This document shows, in pieces, positions 32,234 to 41,767 of a stretch of 64,000 bases of DNA. The notes under the pieces were generated by a model. It worked only from the letters and a program-made list of their open reading frames with translations. It ran no database searches and was not told the DNA's origin. The stretch is from Gaetbulibacter sp. 4G1. Lineage in GTDB: Bacteria; Bacteroidota; Bacteroidia; Flavobacteriales; Flavobacteriaceae. The first letter of the stretch is position 1. Each line of letters opens with the position of its first letter. The stretch lies in assembly GCF_002741945.1 (NCBI RefSeq), contig NZ_MDVN01000020.1:124001-188000 (forward strand), read 5' to 3'. The position numbers and the translations under genes were made by a program.

Positions 32234-33448
32234 ATGCGATTACACAGAAATTTATGCTTTGCGGTTATTGATGGTTTAACTTTAATTTTTAATGAAGGGA
32301 AGTATGCCGATAAAGTTATTCAACAACTTTTAAAACGTGATAAACGTTGGGGTGCAAGAGACAGAGGTTTTGTTGCAGAAACTACATATGACATTGTACG
32401 ATGGAAACGTTTATATGCAGAAATTGCTGATGTAAAAGAACCATTTGACAGAGACAACCTATGGCGTATGTTTGCCGTTTGGGCAACCTTAAAAGGTATA
32501 AAACTACCAGATTGGAAATATTTTGAAGGTACACCATTGCGTAAAATAAAAGGTCGCTTTGATGAACTATCTAAAATTAGAAAGTTCAAAGAATCTATTC
32601 CAGATTGGATGGACGAAATTGGCAGAAAAGAGCTAGGTGATGCTGTTTGGAGTAAAGAAGTAGCAGCTTTAAACGAACAGGCCGATGTTATTTTAAGAGT
32701 TAACACACTTAAAACCACTAAAGAAAAACTTCAGGAAGTATTATTTGACTCAAACATTGAAACTGAGTTTTTAGAAAAATACCCTAATGCTTTAAAATTA
32801 AGAGAACGTGCTAATGTTTTTGCTACAGAAGCTTTTAAAAAGGGCTGGTTTGAAGTACAAGATGCCTCATCACAACTAGTAGCTGAGTTTTTAAATGTAA
32901 AACCAGGGATGCGTGTAGTAGATACTTGTGCTGGTGCTGGTGGAAAGACTTTACATATTGCATCCTTAATGGAAAACAAAGGGCAAATTATTGCTATGGA
33001 TATTTATAGTAATAAATTAAATGAATTAAAACGACGCGCTAAACGAAACGGTGCACACAACATTGAAAATCGTGTTATTGAATCGACCAAAGTTATTAAA
33101 AAACTTTATGATAAAGCCGATCGCGTTTTAATTGACGCCCCGTGTTCTGGTTTAGGTGTTTTACGAAGAAATCCAGATGCTAAATGGAAATTACAACCCG
33201 ATTTTATTGAAAAAATAAAAATCACACAACAAGAAATTTTACAACAGTATTCTAGAATGGTTAAAGCTGGCGGGCAACTGGTATATGCAACTTGTTCTGT
33301 ACTCCCTTCTGAAAACCAAAAACAAGTAAAAACTTTTTTGGCTTCTGAAGCTGGAGAAAATTTTACTTTAGTAAAAGATAAAAAAGTGCTAGCGCATCAA
33401 TCTGGTTTTGATGGATTTTATATGGCTCTTTTAGAGCGTAAAGCTTAA
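32234..33448 (+). CDS. rsmB: RsmB/NOL1-NOP2-Sun family RNA cytosine-C5 methyltransferase
   Basis: rRNA m5C methyltransferase of 404 residues. The N-terminal helical NusB-like part covers about 1-150 and the SAM-dependent domain about 160-400. SAM motif I is DTCAGAGGKTLHIAS near 234, the catalytic Cys pair lies in DAPCSGLGVLRRNPDAKW (near 302) and ATCSVLPSEN (near 355). RsmB methylates C967 of 16S rRNA in Escherichia coli. The protein is shorter than RsmB there (about 430) and the exact target in this lineage is not certain, so the symbol is a best match. It is transcribed divergently from the sulfatase operon. Confidence 0.85.
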   Translation: MRLHRNLCFAVIDGLTLIFNEGKYADKVIQQLLKRDKRWGARDRGFVAETTYDIVRWKRLYAEIADVKEPFDRDNLWRMFAVWATLKGIKLPDWKYFEGTPLRKIKGRFDELSKIRKFKESIPDWMDEIGRKELGDAVWSKEVAALNEQADVILRVNTLKTTKEKLQEVLFDSNIETEFLEKYPNALKLRERANVFATEAFKKGWFEVQDASSQLVAEFLNVKPGMRVVDTCAGAGGKTLHIASLMENKGQIIAMDIYSNKLNELKRRAKRNGAHNIENRVIESTKVIKKLYDKADRVLIDAPCSGLGVLRRNPDAKWKLQPDFIEKIKITQQEILQQYSRMVKAGGQLVYATCSVLPSENQKQVKTFLASEAGENFTLVKDKKVLAHQSGFDGFYMALLERKA

Positions 33449-33606
33449 TTTAAATTTCTAATTACGCTTTTAATTTAAGAATCTCTTATGTTAAAATAAG
33501 AAATGGTTCTGATAAAAATGGTTAAAAGTGTTAAAGCTGTTTTAAAAATAATCCTACACATAGAGAAAGTATTTGATTTGTTTTAAATAATCAAAAATTT
33601 AAAACA

Positions 33607-34161
33607 ATGAAAAAACTATTACTAGTAACAGCTATCGTCGTTTTTGGGTTAGCACATGTTAACGCACAAGACGTTACATTTGGAATTAAAGGCGGTTTAA
33701 ATTTCTCCACAATTACAGGAGACAACACCTCAAAAGACCAAACAGTAACCGGTTTTAATTTTGGAGTCATGTCCGAAATTAAAATTTCAGAGAAATTCTC
33801 ATTTCAACCAGAATTATTATATTCTGGACAAGGTTATGACACAGGCATTAGCACTGAGGGTAATATAGCTCTAAACTATTTAAATATTCCTTTAATAGGA
33901 AAGTACTATGTTACAAAAAGATTGAGCCTTGAAGCTGGGCCTCAAATTGGTTTTTTACTCTCTACTAAAGGGGGCACCAAAGATTATAAAGATCTTTTTA
34001 AAACAACAGATTTTGGTGTAAATTTCGGCCTTGGCTATAAACTAGATAATGGTCTTAATTTTGGAGCACGTTATGTTTTAGGTTTATCTAATATTAACGA
34101 TGTTGGTAGTTTGAAAAATAAAAACGGAGTATTACAATTAAGTGCAGGTTACTTCTTTTAA
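33607..34161 (+). CDS. outer-membrane beta-barrel protein (porin family)
   Basis: Outer-membrane protein of 184 residues. The signal peptide MKKLLLVTAIVVFGLAHVNA ends before QDVTFG. The rest has alternating hydrophobic strands: FGIKGGLNFSTITG near 25, FNFGVMSEIKISEKFSFQPELLY near 49, LSLEAGPQIGFLL near 106 and a C-terminal LQLSAGYFF ending in Phe, the barrel-assembly signal. This is the common small eight-stranded barrel (OmpX/PorT-like) of Bacteroidota; its role may be structural or adhesive. It is a single-gene unit with a terminator. Confidence 0.88.
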   Translation: MKKLLLVTAIVVFGLAHVNAQDVTFGIKGGLNFSTITGDNTSKDQTVTGFNFGVMSEIKISEKFSFQPELLYSGQGYDTGISTEGNIALNYLNIPLIGKYYVTKRLSLEAGPQIGFLLSTKGGTKDYKDLFKTTDFGVNFGLGYKLDNGLNFGARYVLGLSNINDVGSLKNKNGVLQLSAGYFF

Positions 34162-34182
34162 CACGTTATAATTTTCAATATT

Positions 34183-34214
34183 AAAAACCGTGGTTAATGA
34201 ACCTCGGTTTTTTT
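34183..34214 (+). terminator. intrinsic terminator after the beta-barrel gene
   Basis: AAAACCG-T-GGTT pairs with AACC-T-CGGTTTT around AATG (one T-T mismatch), followed by a run of T residues on the plus strand, 22 bases after the stop codon. Confidence 0.8.
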
Positions 34215-34243
34215 ATTTTGAATATAGAAATTCACTAACAAGT

Positions 34244-34323
34244 GCGTTAGGGATTGAGGCATTTGTTGAAGCTCCCCGACGTAGAGGGAGCGACTGCCGA
34301 AAGCGCGACCCTTGTGGTAACGC
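34244..34323 (+). repeat. 80-base structured intergenic repeat, copy 1
   Basis: The element is bounded by GCGTTA and TAACGC, which pair as an outer stem. Inside are the shared block GTGCGTTAGGGATTG (34242-34256), a variable hairpin GCTCCC/GGGAGC around nine bases (34271-34291), and a shared 3' block GC-CGAAAGC-GCGACCC (34296-34311), then a small ACC/GGT hairpin. A second copy with the same length and plan is at 57979-58058. It lies between the barrel-gene terminator and purL. It may be a mobile or structured RNA element of flavobacteria; the function is unknown. Confidence 0.75.
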
Positions 34324-34408
34324 CCAAATAATAAATGAATGTTCAAAACATCGTGAATAACTCTAAAATTAAGTGTGTTTTTTACTAAAAAGATACCACT
34401 AAAAAACC

Positions 34409-34416
34409 TAAATTTG
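34409..34416 (+). promoter_or_regulatory. candidate -7 element of purL
   Basis: TAAATTTG matches TAnnTTTG, 33 bases upstream of the purL start. No TTG at the usual distance. Confidence 0.4.
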
Positions 34417-34449
34417 CACTTTGTTAAACACAACACAATCTAAGACATA

Positions 34450-37400
34450 ATGATTCATTTCTTTGGAAACACAAATAGCAAAATTTTTGCTGTTCAAACA
34501 ACAAAAGAATTATCAACTGAAACCATCTCAAAATTAGTATGGTTATTTGGCAACCAGCCAAAAATAGAACAAGCATCACTAGATGCTTTTTTTGTTGGCC
34601 CGCGTGCAGCAATGATAACACCTTGGAGCACGAATGCTGTTGAAATAACCCAAAATATGGGCGTTTCTGATATTATCAGAATTGAAGAGTTTCAGGCAGT
34701 TTCAGAAGAGTTCAAAGATTTCGATCCTATGATTTCTGAGAAATTTAATGGATTAAATCAAGACTCATTTACTATTGATATTGAGCCAGAACCTATTATA
34801 AATATTGAAGATATTTCTGCATACAATAAACAAGAAGGTTTATCATTAAGTGATGAAGAAGTTGAATATTTAGAAGGTGTTGCAAATAAAATTGGAAGGC
34901 CATTAACCGATTCTGAAGTATTTGGTTTTTCTCAAGTGAACTCAGAGCATTGTAGACACAAAATTTTTAACGGTACATTTGTAATTGATGGTGAAGAAAA
35001 GCCAGAGTCGCTTTTCAAAATGATAAAAGAGACTTCAAAAAAGAATCCAAATGATATTGTTTCAGCTTATAAAGATAATGTAGCCTTTATAAAAGGCCCG
35101 AGAGTTGAACAATTTGCTCCAAAAAGAGCAGATGTTCCGGATTATTATACTACAGAAGATTTTGATTCGGTTATTTCGTTAAAAGCAGAAACCCATAATT
35201 TCCCTACTACCGTAGAGCCTTTTAACGGCGCCGCTACAGGTTCAGGGGGCGAAATTAGAGATCGCCTTGCTGGTGGAAAAGGATCTTTACCCCTAGCAGG
35301 AACAGCAGTTTATATGACATCTTATTCGCGTTTAGAAAAAGATAGACCTTGGGAGCAAAAGTTTGAGGCTAGAGATTGGTTATATCAAACTCCAATTGAC
35401 ATTTTAATTAAAGCCTCTAATGGAGCTTCTGATTTTGGAAACAAATTCGGCCAACCTCTTATCTGTGGATCAGTATTAACTTTTGAACATGAACAAGATG
35501 GCAGGAAGTTAGGGTACGACAAAGTGATTATGCAAGCTGGCGGAATTGGTTACGGAAAAGCAGACCAAGCTTTAAAAGATACACCTAAAAAAGGTGATAA
35601 AGTTGTAATTCTTGGCGGCGAAAATTATCGTATTGGAATGGGGGGAGCTGCTGTATCTTCTGCAGATACTGGAGAATTCGCTTCAGGTATCGAACTTAAT
35701 GCTGTTCAACGTTCTAATCCAGAAATGCAAAAACGTGCAGCGAATGCTGTTCGTGGCATGGTAGAAAGTGATGAAAATTTTATAGTATCTATTCATGATC
35801 ATGGTGCTGGAGGGCATTTAAATTGTTTAAGTGAATTGGTTGAAGATACTGGAGGAAAAATAGATTTAGACGCATTACCTGTTGGTGATCCAACACTTTC
35901 TGCAAAAGAAATTATTGGTAACGAATCTCAAGAGCGAATGGGATTGGTTATTTCAGAAGAACATATTGAAACCTTAAATAAAATAGCTGATCGTGAACGT
36001 TCTCCAATGTATACTGTTGGTGATGTTACTGGAGATGACCGTTTTACTTTTGAATCGAAAACCAAAGGAGACAAGCCTATGGATTTGGCTATGAATGACA
36101 TGTTTGGTAGTTCTCCAAAAACCATCATGGTAGATTCTGCAATAAAGCGCCCTTACGATAGTGTAACTTATAATACGGATAAATTTTATGATTATCTAGA
36201 TCAACTATTACAGTTAGAAGCTGTGGCTTGTAAAGATTGGCTTACCAATAAAGTAGACCGTTGTGTTGGTGGAAAAGTAGCTAAACAACAATGTGCTGGA
36301 CCTTTACAATTACCTTTAAATAATGTAGGTGTAATGGCATTAGATTATAAAGGGAAAGAAGGTATAGCAACATCAATTGGACACTCACCAGTTTCAGCTT
36401 TAATAAATCCAGCTGCCGGAAGTAGAAATAGTATTACTGAAGCTTTAACCAATATTATTTGGGCCCCTTTAAAAGATGGACTAAAGAGTGTTTCATTGTC
36501 TGCAAACTGGATGTGGCCTTGTAAAAATAAAGGTGAAGATGCTCGTTTATATGATGCTGTAAAAGCCATTTCAGAGTTTTCAATAGATTTAGGTATCAAC
36601 GTTCCAACAGGAAAAGATTCCTTATCAATGAAGCAAAAATATCCAGATGCAGAAGTGATTGCCCCTGGAACCGTTATTATTTCAGCTGCAGCCAATTGCG
36701 ATGACATTACAAAAATTATTGAGCCCGTATTCAAAAAGAATCAAGGTAATATTTATTACATCAACTTATCTCAAGACGAATTTAAATTAGGAGGAAGCTC
36801 TTTTGCTCAAATAAATAATAAAATAGGAAACGATACACCAACGATTAAATCTGCTGAATATGTAAAGAATGTTTTTAACTGCATACAACAACTTATAAGA
36901 GACGAGCAAATTGTGGCTGGCCATGATGTAGCTTCTGGTGGATTAATTACTACCTTACTAGAGCTTTGTTTTGCAGATAATAACCTAGGAGCCGAATTAG
37001 ATATTACAGAATTAAATCAAAAAGACTCATTTAAAACTTTATTTTCTGAAAATGCTGGAATTGTAATTCAATCTAAAGATGCTTCAATAGAATCTGCCTT
37101 GAATAAAGCTGGAATTTCTTTTAACAACATTGGAAAAGTAACTGAAAGTGATGTTTTAAGTATTATTAATCACGCTGAAGTATTTACAATGACTGTGTCA
37201 CGTTTACGTGATGTATGGTATAAAACATCTTACTTGTTAGACCAAAAACAAACCGCAAAAGGTTTAGCTGAAGACAGATTCAACAATTATAAAAATCAAA
37301 CATTACAATATACGTTCCCAAATCAGTTTACTGGAAAACTTCCTGTAATTGATAAAAGCAAGCCAAGACCTAAAGCTGCTATTTTACGTGAAAAAGGAAG

Positions 37401-38112
37401 CAATTCAGAACGTGAAATGGCAAATGCCATGTATATAGCTGGTTTTGATGTAAAAGATGTACACATGACCGATTTAATTTCTGGTCGTGAGACTCTTGAA
37501 GATATTCAGTTTTTAGGAGCCGTTGGAGGATTTAGCAACTCTGATGTTTTAGGCTCTGCTAAAGGATGGGCTGGAGCTATTAAATACAATAAAAAGGCGA
37601 ATAAAGTTATTAATGCCTTTTTTAAAAGAGAAGATACTTTATCTGTTGGTATTTGTAATGGAGCTCAATTATGGATGGAGTTAGATTTAGTAAACCCAGA
37701 ACACGAAGTTCATGGCAAATTAACATATAACGATTCTGGGAAGCACGAAAGTGCCTTTACCTCTGTAAAAGTTCAAGATAACAATTCGGTGATGCTTTCA
37801 ACATTAGCTGGAACTGAATTGGGTGTATGGATTTCTCATGGAGAAGGAAAGTTTGACTTACCATATTCTGAAGACAAGTACGATATTGTTGCCAAATATA
37901 GCTACGAAGGTTATCCATCTAATCCTAATGGTTCAGACTTTAACACTGCTATGATGAGCGATAAAACAGGTCGCCATTTAGTGACTATGCCTCATATTGA
38001 GCGTTCTACTTTTCAATGGAATTGGGCTTATTACCCTGAAGGCAGAAAAGATGAAGTCTCTCCTTGGATAGAAGCTTTTGTGAATGCTAAAAATTGGATA
38101 GAGAAACAATAA
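34450..38112 (+). CDS. purL: phosphoribosylformylglycinamidine synthase, single-chain form
   Basis: FGAM synthase of 1,220 residues, the fourth step of purine synthesis, with ATP-dependent amidation of FGAR using glutamine. The large fused form combines the synthetase and glutaminase. FSQVNSEHCRHKIF near 158 and ETHNFPTTVEPFNGAATGSGGEIRD near 258 are the FGAR/ATP-site motifs; MGGAAVSS near 398 and HDHGAGG near 448 follow. The glutaminase domain at the C-terminus has its nucleophile in VGICNGAQLWMEL near 1067 and a later SHGEGKF motif. All key segments are intact. It stands alone, ended by a terminator. Confidence 0.97.
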   Translation: MIHFFGNTNSKIFAVQTTKELSTETISKLVWLFGNQPKIEQASLDAFFVGPRAAMITPWSTNAVEITQNMGVSDIIRIEEFQAVSEEFKDFDPMISEKFNGLNQDSFTIDIEPEPIINIEDISAYNKQEGLSLSDEEVEYLEGVANKIGRPLTDSEVFGFSQVNSEHCRHKIFNGTFVIDGEEKPESLFKMIKETSKKNPNDIVSAYKDNVAFIKGPRVEQFAPKRADVPDYYTTEDFDSVISLKAETHNFPTTVEPFNGAATGSGGEIRDRLAGGKGSLPLAGTAVYMTSYSRLEKDRPWEQKFEARDWLYQTPIDILIKASNGASDFGNKFGQPLICGSVLTFEHEQDGRKLGYDKVIMQAGGIGYGKADQALKDTPKKGDKVVILGGENYRIGMGGAAVSSADTGEFASGIELNAVQRSNPEMQKRAANAVRGMVESDENFIVSIHDHGAGGHLNCLSELVEDTGGKIDLDALPVGDPTLSAKEIIGNESQERMGLVISEEHIETLNKIADRERSPMYTVGDVTGDDRFTFESKTKGDKPMDLAMNDMFGSSPKTIMVDSAIKRPYDSVTYNTDKFYDYLDQLLQLEAVACKDWLTNKVDRCVGGKVAKQQCAGPLQLPLNNVGVMALDYKGKEGIATSIGHSPVSALINPAAGSRNSITEALTNIIWAPLKDGLKSVSLSANWMWPCKNKGEDARLYDAVKAISEFSIDLGINVPTGKDSLSMKQKYPDAEVIAPGTVIISAAANCDDITKIIEPVFKKNQGNIYYINLSQDEFKLGGSSFAQINNKIGNDTPTIKSAEYVKNVFNCIQQLIRDEQIVAGHDVASGGLITTLLELCFADNNLGAELDITELNQKDSFKTLFSENAGIVIQSKDASIESALNKAGISFNNIGKVTESDVLSIINHAEVFTMTVSRLRDVWYKTSYLLDQKQTAKGLAEDRFNNYKNQTLQYTFPNQFTGKLPVIDKSKPRPKAAILREKGSNSEREMANAMYIAGFDVKDVHMTDLISGRETLEDIQFLGAVGGFSNSDVLGSAKGWAGAIKYNKKANKVINAFFKREDTLSVGICNGAQLWMELDLVNPEHEVHGKLTYNDSGKHESAFTSVKVQDNNSVMLSTLAGTELGVWISHGEGKFDLPYSEDKYDIVAKYSYEGYPSNPNGSDFNTAMMSDKTGRHLVTMPHIERSTFQWNWAYYPEGRKDEVSPWIEAFVNAKNWIEKQ

Positions 38113-38131
38113 AATAAAACCTTATACAAAT

Positions 38132-38169
38132 GCTCCTTTAGTTAAAATTACTTAAGGAGCTTTTTTTTC
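38132..38169 (+). terminator. intrinsic terminator of purL
   Basis: GCTCCTT and AAGGAGC form the stem, extended by partial pairing across a 15-base loop, with eight T residues following on the plus strand. Confidence 0.85.
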
Positions 38170-38271
38170 TTAAACAAATATGCTTTCTGTAGTATTAGAT
38201 ACGCTATTAGTCTAAAAAAGCATGAAATTAATTTATATTATTTTTAACTTTAATGAGTTACAAAATATTCT

Positions 38272-40116
38272 ATGCAAATTAATTTCACTTCTCTTCTAAA
38301 TAAAAAAAGCATTAATTTTCTTATTCTATTAATAAGTTTACAGTGCTTTTCTCAAAATAAACCTAATGTTATTATTATATATACAGACGATCAAGGTGCA
38401 GTAGATTTAGGTAGTTATGGCGCCTCAGATATTTACAGTCCAAATATTGATAAACTTGCGAAAGAAGGCACACGATTTACTCAAGCTTATGTTGCAGCTC
38501 CGGTTTGTGCACCATCTAGAGCTGCTCTACTAACAGGGAAATATCCTCAAAATGCTGGAGTAAATAGCAACACATCTCATGTTCCAGACTCTCATGGTAT
38601 GCCAAACGATCAATATACACTTGCCGAACTTTTTAAAGATAATGGTTATAAAACTGGGCATATAGGAAAATGGCACTTAGGCATGAGTCAAGAAACATCT
38701 CCAAATGCTCAAGGCTTCGATTATTCCTTTGGCCATTTGCGTGGTTGTATCGACAATTATTCTCATTACTTTTTTTGGGCGGGTCCGAATATTCATGATC
38801 TTTATGAAAATGGAAAAGAAGTATTTTACGACGGGCAGTATTTTCCTGATTTAGCTTCAGACAGAGCTTTAAAATATGTAGAAGATAATAAAGACGATTC
38901 ATTCTTTATGTACTACGCCATCAATATGCCTCATTACCCATACCAGCCAACAGATAAATGGAGAGAATTTTATAAAGATGTTGAAAAACCAAGAGGAGAT
39001 TATGCTGCTTTCATTTCAACTGTTGATGAAAGAATAGGCTTTTTAATTGACAAATTAGAAGCATTAGGTATAAGAGATAATACCATAATTGTATACCAAT
39101 CAGATAATGGATATTCAACTGAAACACGAGCTTTTAACGGAGGTGGAAACTCTGGTCCTTACAGAGGAGCTAAGAGCAGCTTATTTGAAGGAGGAATAAG
39201 GCTTCCAACAATTATTAGTTGGAAAAATAGCTTACCTGAAAATATAGTAAACAATAAGTTTTTGGTTAATATAGATTGGCTACCAACTATAGCTAGTCTT
39301 TGTGGCATTAATTCTCCAAAAAATATTGATGGGTTAGATATGTCTAAAATGATTAAAGAACCAAATACAAGTTCTCCCAGAACTAGCGCTTATTGGAAAT
39401 ATGGGAATCAATGGGTTGTGAGAAAAGGCAATTGGAAACTTATAGGCTATCCAAAAGACACCTCACACAAAGGTGAATTGGATTTAGAAAATGATGCTTT
39501 ATTCCTATCTAATTTAGATGAAGATGTATCAGAAATGAAAAATTTAGCAAGCAAATACCCTAAAATTGTTGAAGAATTAAAAGCTGAATTTTTATTATGG
39601 GAACATGGTCATGAAGCAGATATTCCAAAAAAAATGGTTACAATTGATCATCTAGGAAAGCATAAAATGATTAAGTCAACAAAAAAACTTAATAATAGAT
39701 ATAAAAACATTGAAATTCTTACGGACGGAAAGCGTGGCTATGTAGATTATAGCTCCGGTCAATGGATTGGTCAAGAGGGAAAAGATTTAGAATTTGTAAT
39801 CGATCTCAATTCGAATAAATCAATATCAGAAATAAACCTTGGCTATTTACATAATCCATCCAATTGGGTTTTTTGCCCAAAACTATTCGAGACTAGTTTT
39901 TCAACTGATGGGTTATCATATAGCCAACCTATTTCTTCAAAGGCATCAACAAGAGTAAATGATAAAAACAATTTTATCGATACCATAAATTTACAGACAA
40001 AACAAAAAGCTCAGTTTATAAAAATAAACATAAAAGGCATTAAAAAAATTCCAGAAGGGCACCCTGGTGTTGGTAATCCTGGGTGGATTTTCATTGATGA
40101 AATAATAATCAACTAA
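38272..40116 (+). CDS. secreted sulfatase with C-terminal carbohydrate-binding-like domain
   Basis: Type I sulfatase of 614 residues. Signal peptide: about 13-27 is hydrophobic, ending CFSQ. The formylglycine site CAPSRAALLTG places the modified Cys at 79; YTDDQGAVD near 37 and GKWHLG near 138 give metal and sulfate ligands, and VYQSDNGYSTE near 278 the second metal site. After about residue 450 comes an extra all-beta domain (GQWIGQEGKDLEFVIDLNSN near 501, INLGYLHN) like F5/8-type C (discoidin) domains that bind glycans. The target is probably a sulfated algal polysaccharide. The second sulfatase gene follows 14 bases later. Confidence 0.9.
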   Translation: MQINFTSLLNKKSINFLILLISLQCFSQNKPNVIIIYTDDQGAVDLGSYGASDIYSPNIDKLAKEGTRFTQAYVAAPVCAPSRAALLTGKYPQNAGVNSNTSHVPDSHGMPNDQYTLAELFKDNGYKTGHIGKWHLGMSQETSPNAQGFDYSFGHLRGCIDNYSHYFFWAGPNIHDLYENGKEVFYDGQYFPDLASDRALKYVEDNKDDSFFMYYAINMPHYPYQPTDKWREFYKDVEKPRGDYAAFISTVDERIGFLIDKLEALGIRDNTIIVYQSDNGYSTETRAFNGGGNSGPYRGAKSSLFEGGIRLPTIISWKNSLPENIVNNKFLVNIDWLPTIASLCGINSPKNIDGLDMSKMIKEPNTSSPRTSAYWKYGNQWVVRKGNWKLIGYPKDTSHKGELDLENDALFLSNLDEDVSEMKNLASKYPKIVEELKAEFLLWEHGHEADIPKKMVTIDHLGKHKMIKSTKKLNNRYKNIEILTDGKRGYVDYSSGQWIGQEGKDLEFVIDLNSNKSISEINLGYLHNPSNWVFCPKLFETSFSTDGLSYSQPISSKASTRVNDKNNFIDTINLQTKQKAQFIKINIKGIKKIPEGHPGVGNPGWIFIDEIIIN

Positions 40117-40130
40117 TTAAAACCATTAAA

Positions 40131-41696
40131 ATGAAAAAGAATTTATTTAACCTAACATTTCTTCTTGTTGCATTAACAATACTATCAGCTTGCAAATCAG
40201 AAGAAAAACAAGACACAATAAAGCCAAATATTCTTTTTATAATGTCGGATGATCATACCTCACAAGCTTGGGGGATTTATGGTGGTATTTTAAAAGATTA
40301 TGTTCAAAACAATAACATCCAACGATTAGCAAACGAAGGCATTACACTAAATAATGCTTTCTGTACTAATTCTATTTGTGTGCCAAGTAGAGCCAGTATT
40401 CTTACTGGACAATACAGTAATTTAAACGGTGTTTATACACTAAGTGATGCTTTAAATCCTGATAGTCTAAATATTGCCAAAGTGCTAAACAAGAATGGTT
40501 ACCAAACTGCTATTATTGGTAAATGGCATTTAAAGAAGGAACCAAGTGGTTTTGATTATTATAATATTTTACATGATCAAGGACGTTATTGGGATCCTAT
40601 TTTAAGAACTTCAGAAAATTTCCATAAACCTTCAGAAGAGTGGGATGTTCATAAAGGATTTTCAACTGACGTAATTACACAATTATCTATAGATTGGCTA
40701 AATCAAAGAAATAATGAGAAACCTTTTATGTTAATGACACATTTTAAGGCAACTCACGAACCTTTTGATTTCCCTGAACGTTTTAATGATTTGTATAAGG
40801 GAATTGAAATTCCTGAACCAGCTTCACTATTTGAGTTTTCTACAGAAACTTCGGGACGTAGTTTTCCTGGTCAGCAATTAGAAAACTTAAGTTGGCGTTA
40901 CGAACAGGCGTCAAACGATCCAGATAAATGGTGGTGTAAATATCCAGGATTACCATTTTACACTAAAGATATGGACAGTGTTTCTGCCCGTAAAGCAACC
41001 TATCAAAAATTCGTCAAAGATTTTATGCGCTCTGGTGCAGCTATAGATGATAATATTGGTAAGCTTTTAGATTATTTAGAAGTGTCAGGTTTAGCAGAAA
41101 ACACCGTTGTAATTTACACGGCTGATCAAGGTTACTTTTTAGGCGAACATGGCTTCTTCGATAAACGCTTAATATATGATGAATCGTTACGTATGCCTTT
41201 TGTTGTAAGATATCCTAAAGAAGTTCCTGCCGGAAAACGTATAGATGATATTATTTTAAACATTGACTTTCCTGCATTGTTTGCAGACTATGCTGGTATT
41301 GAAAAACCAGAATCTTTCCAAGGAGAAAGCTTTAGAGAGAACTTAAAAGGAAATACTCCTAACAACTGGAGACAATCTGCTTACTATAGATATTGGACAA
41401 ACCATGCAAAAAGACCAGGGCATTTTGGAATTAGAAATAAACAATATAAACTTGCACTTTTCTATGGCCAATCTTTAGATATGACTGGTTCATCAAAAGA
41501 AAGCACAAAACCAGCTTGGGAGTTTTATGATTTAGAAAAAGACCCTAATGAAAATCACAATGCTTATAACGATTCTGAGTATTCAGAAATAATCAAGGAC
41601 ATGAAAAAAGAGTTAATAAAACAGAGGGAAATATACAGAGATACTGATGAAAAATATCCACAGCTTCAAGATATTTTTAAAACCCACTGGAATTAA
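40131..41696 (+). CDS. sulfatase, lipoprotein
   Basis: Type I sulfatase of 521 residues with a lipoprotein signal (LSAC at 18-21). The formylglycine site CVPSRASILTGQY places the modified Cys at 83. MSDDHTSQAWG near 38, GKWHLKKE near 135 and YTADQGYFLGEHGFFDKR near 330 complete the active site; the last segment resembles heparan/N-acetylglucosamine-6-sulfatase and iduronate-2-sulfatase branches of the S1 family. It forms a two-gene unit with the upstream secreted sulfatase, so the pair may remove different sulfate groups from the same glycan. No glycoside hydrolase or SusCD pair is beside them. Confidence 0.9.
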   Translation: MKKNLFNLTFLLVALTILSACKSEEKQDTIKPNILFIMSDDHTSQAWGIYGGILKDYVQNNNIQRLANEGITLNNAFCTNSICVPSRASILTGQYSNLNGVYTLSDALNPDSLNIAKVLNKNGYQTAIIGKWHLKKEPSGFDYYNILHDQGRYWDPILRTSENFHKPSEEWDVHKGFSTDVITQLSIDWLNQRNNEKPFMLMTHFKATHEPFDFPERFNDLYKGIEIPEPASLFEFSTETSGRSFPGQQLENLSWRYEQASNDPDKWWCKYPGLPFYTKDMDSVSARKATYQKFVKDFMRSGAAIDDNIGKLLDYLEVSGLAENTVVIYTADQGYFLGEHGFFDKRLIYDESLRMPFVVRYPKEVPAGKRIDDIILNIDFPALFADYAGIEKPESFQGESFRENLKGNTPNNWRQSAYYRYWTNHAKRPGHFGIRNKQYKLALFYGQSLDMTGSSKESTKPAWEFYDLEKDPNENHNAYNDSEYSEIIKDMKKELIKQREIYRDTDEKYPQLQDIFKTHWN

Positions 41697-41735
41697 CGCT
41701 TTTTTTATTCTATTTGAAAATCACTTTTAATTTCA

Positions 41736-41757
41736 TACTTTGCAAGACTACAAAGTA
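41736..41757. promoter_or_regulatory. inverted repeat in the acyl-CoA synthetase promoter region
   Basis: TACTTTG and CAAAGTA, perfect 7-base arms around eight bases, 11 bases before the ATG. The left arm coincides with a candidate -7 element (TTG at 41714-41716, 19-base spacer, TACTTTGC), so a bound protein or mRNA hairpin could reduce expression. Tentative. Confidence 0.35.
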
Positions 41758-41767
41758 AAAATACCAA

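Noticed and set aside
32320-32718. Open frame of 132 codons antisense to the rRNA methyltransferase gene
   Set aside because: It lies wholly inside the well-conserved rsmB-like gene, shows no recognisable motif and has no promoter; it is a shadow of the codon pattern of the opposite strand.
36345-36734. Open frame of 129 codons antisense to purL
   Set aside because: It is contained within an intact essential gene and shows no domain, signal or neighbour that supports coding.
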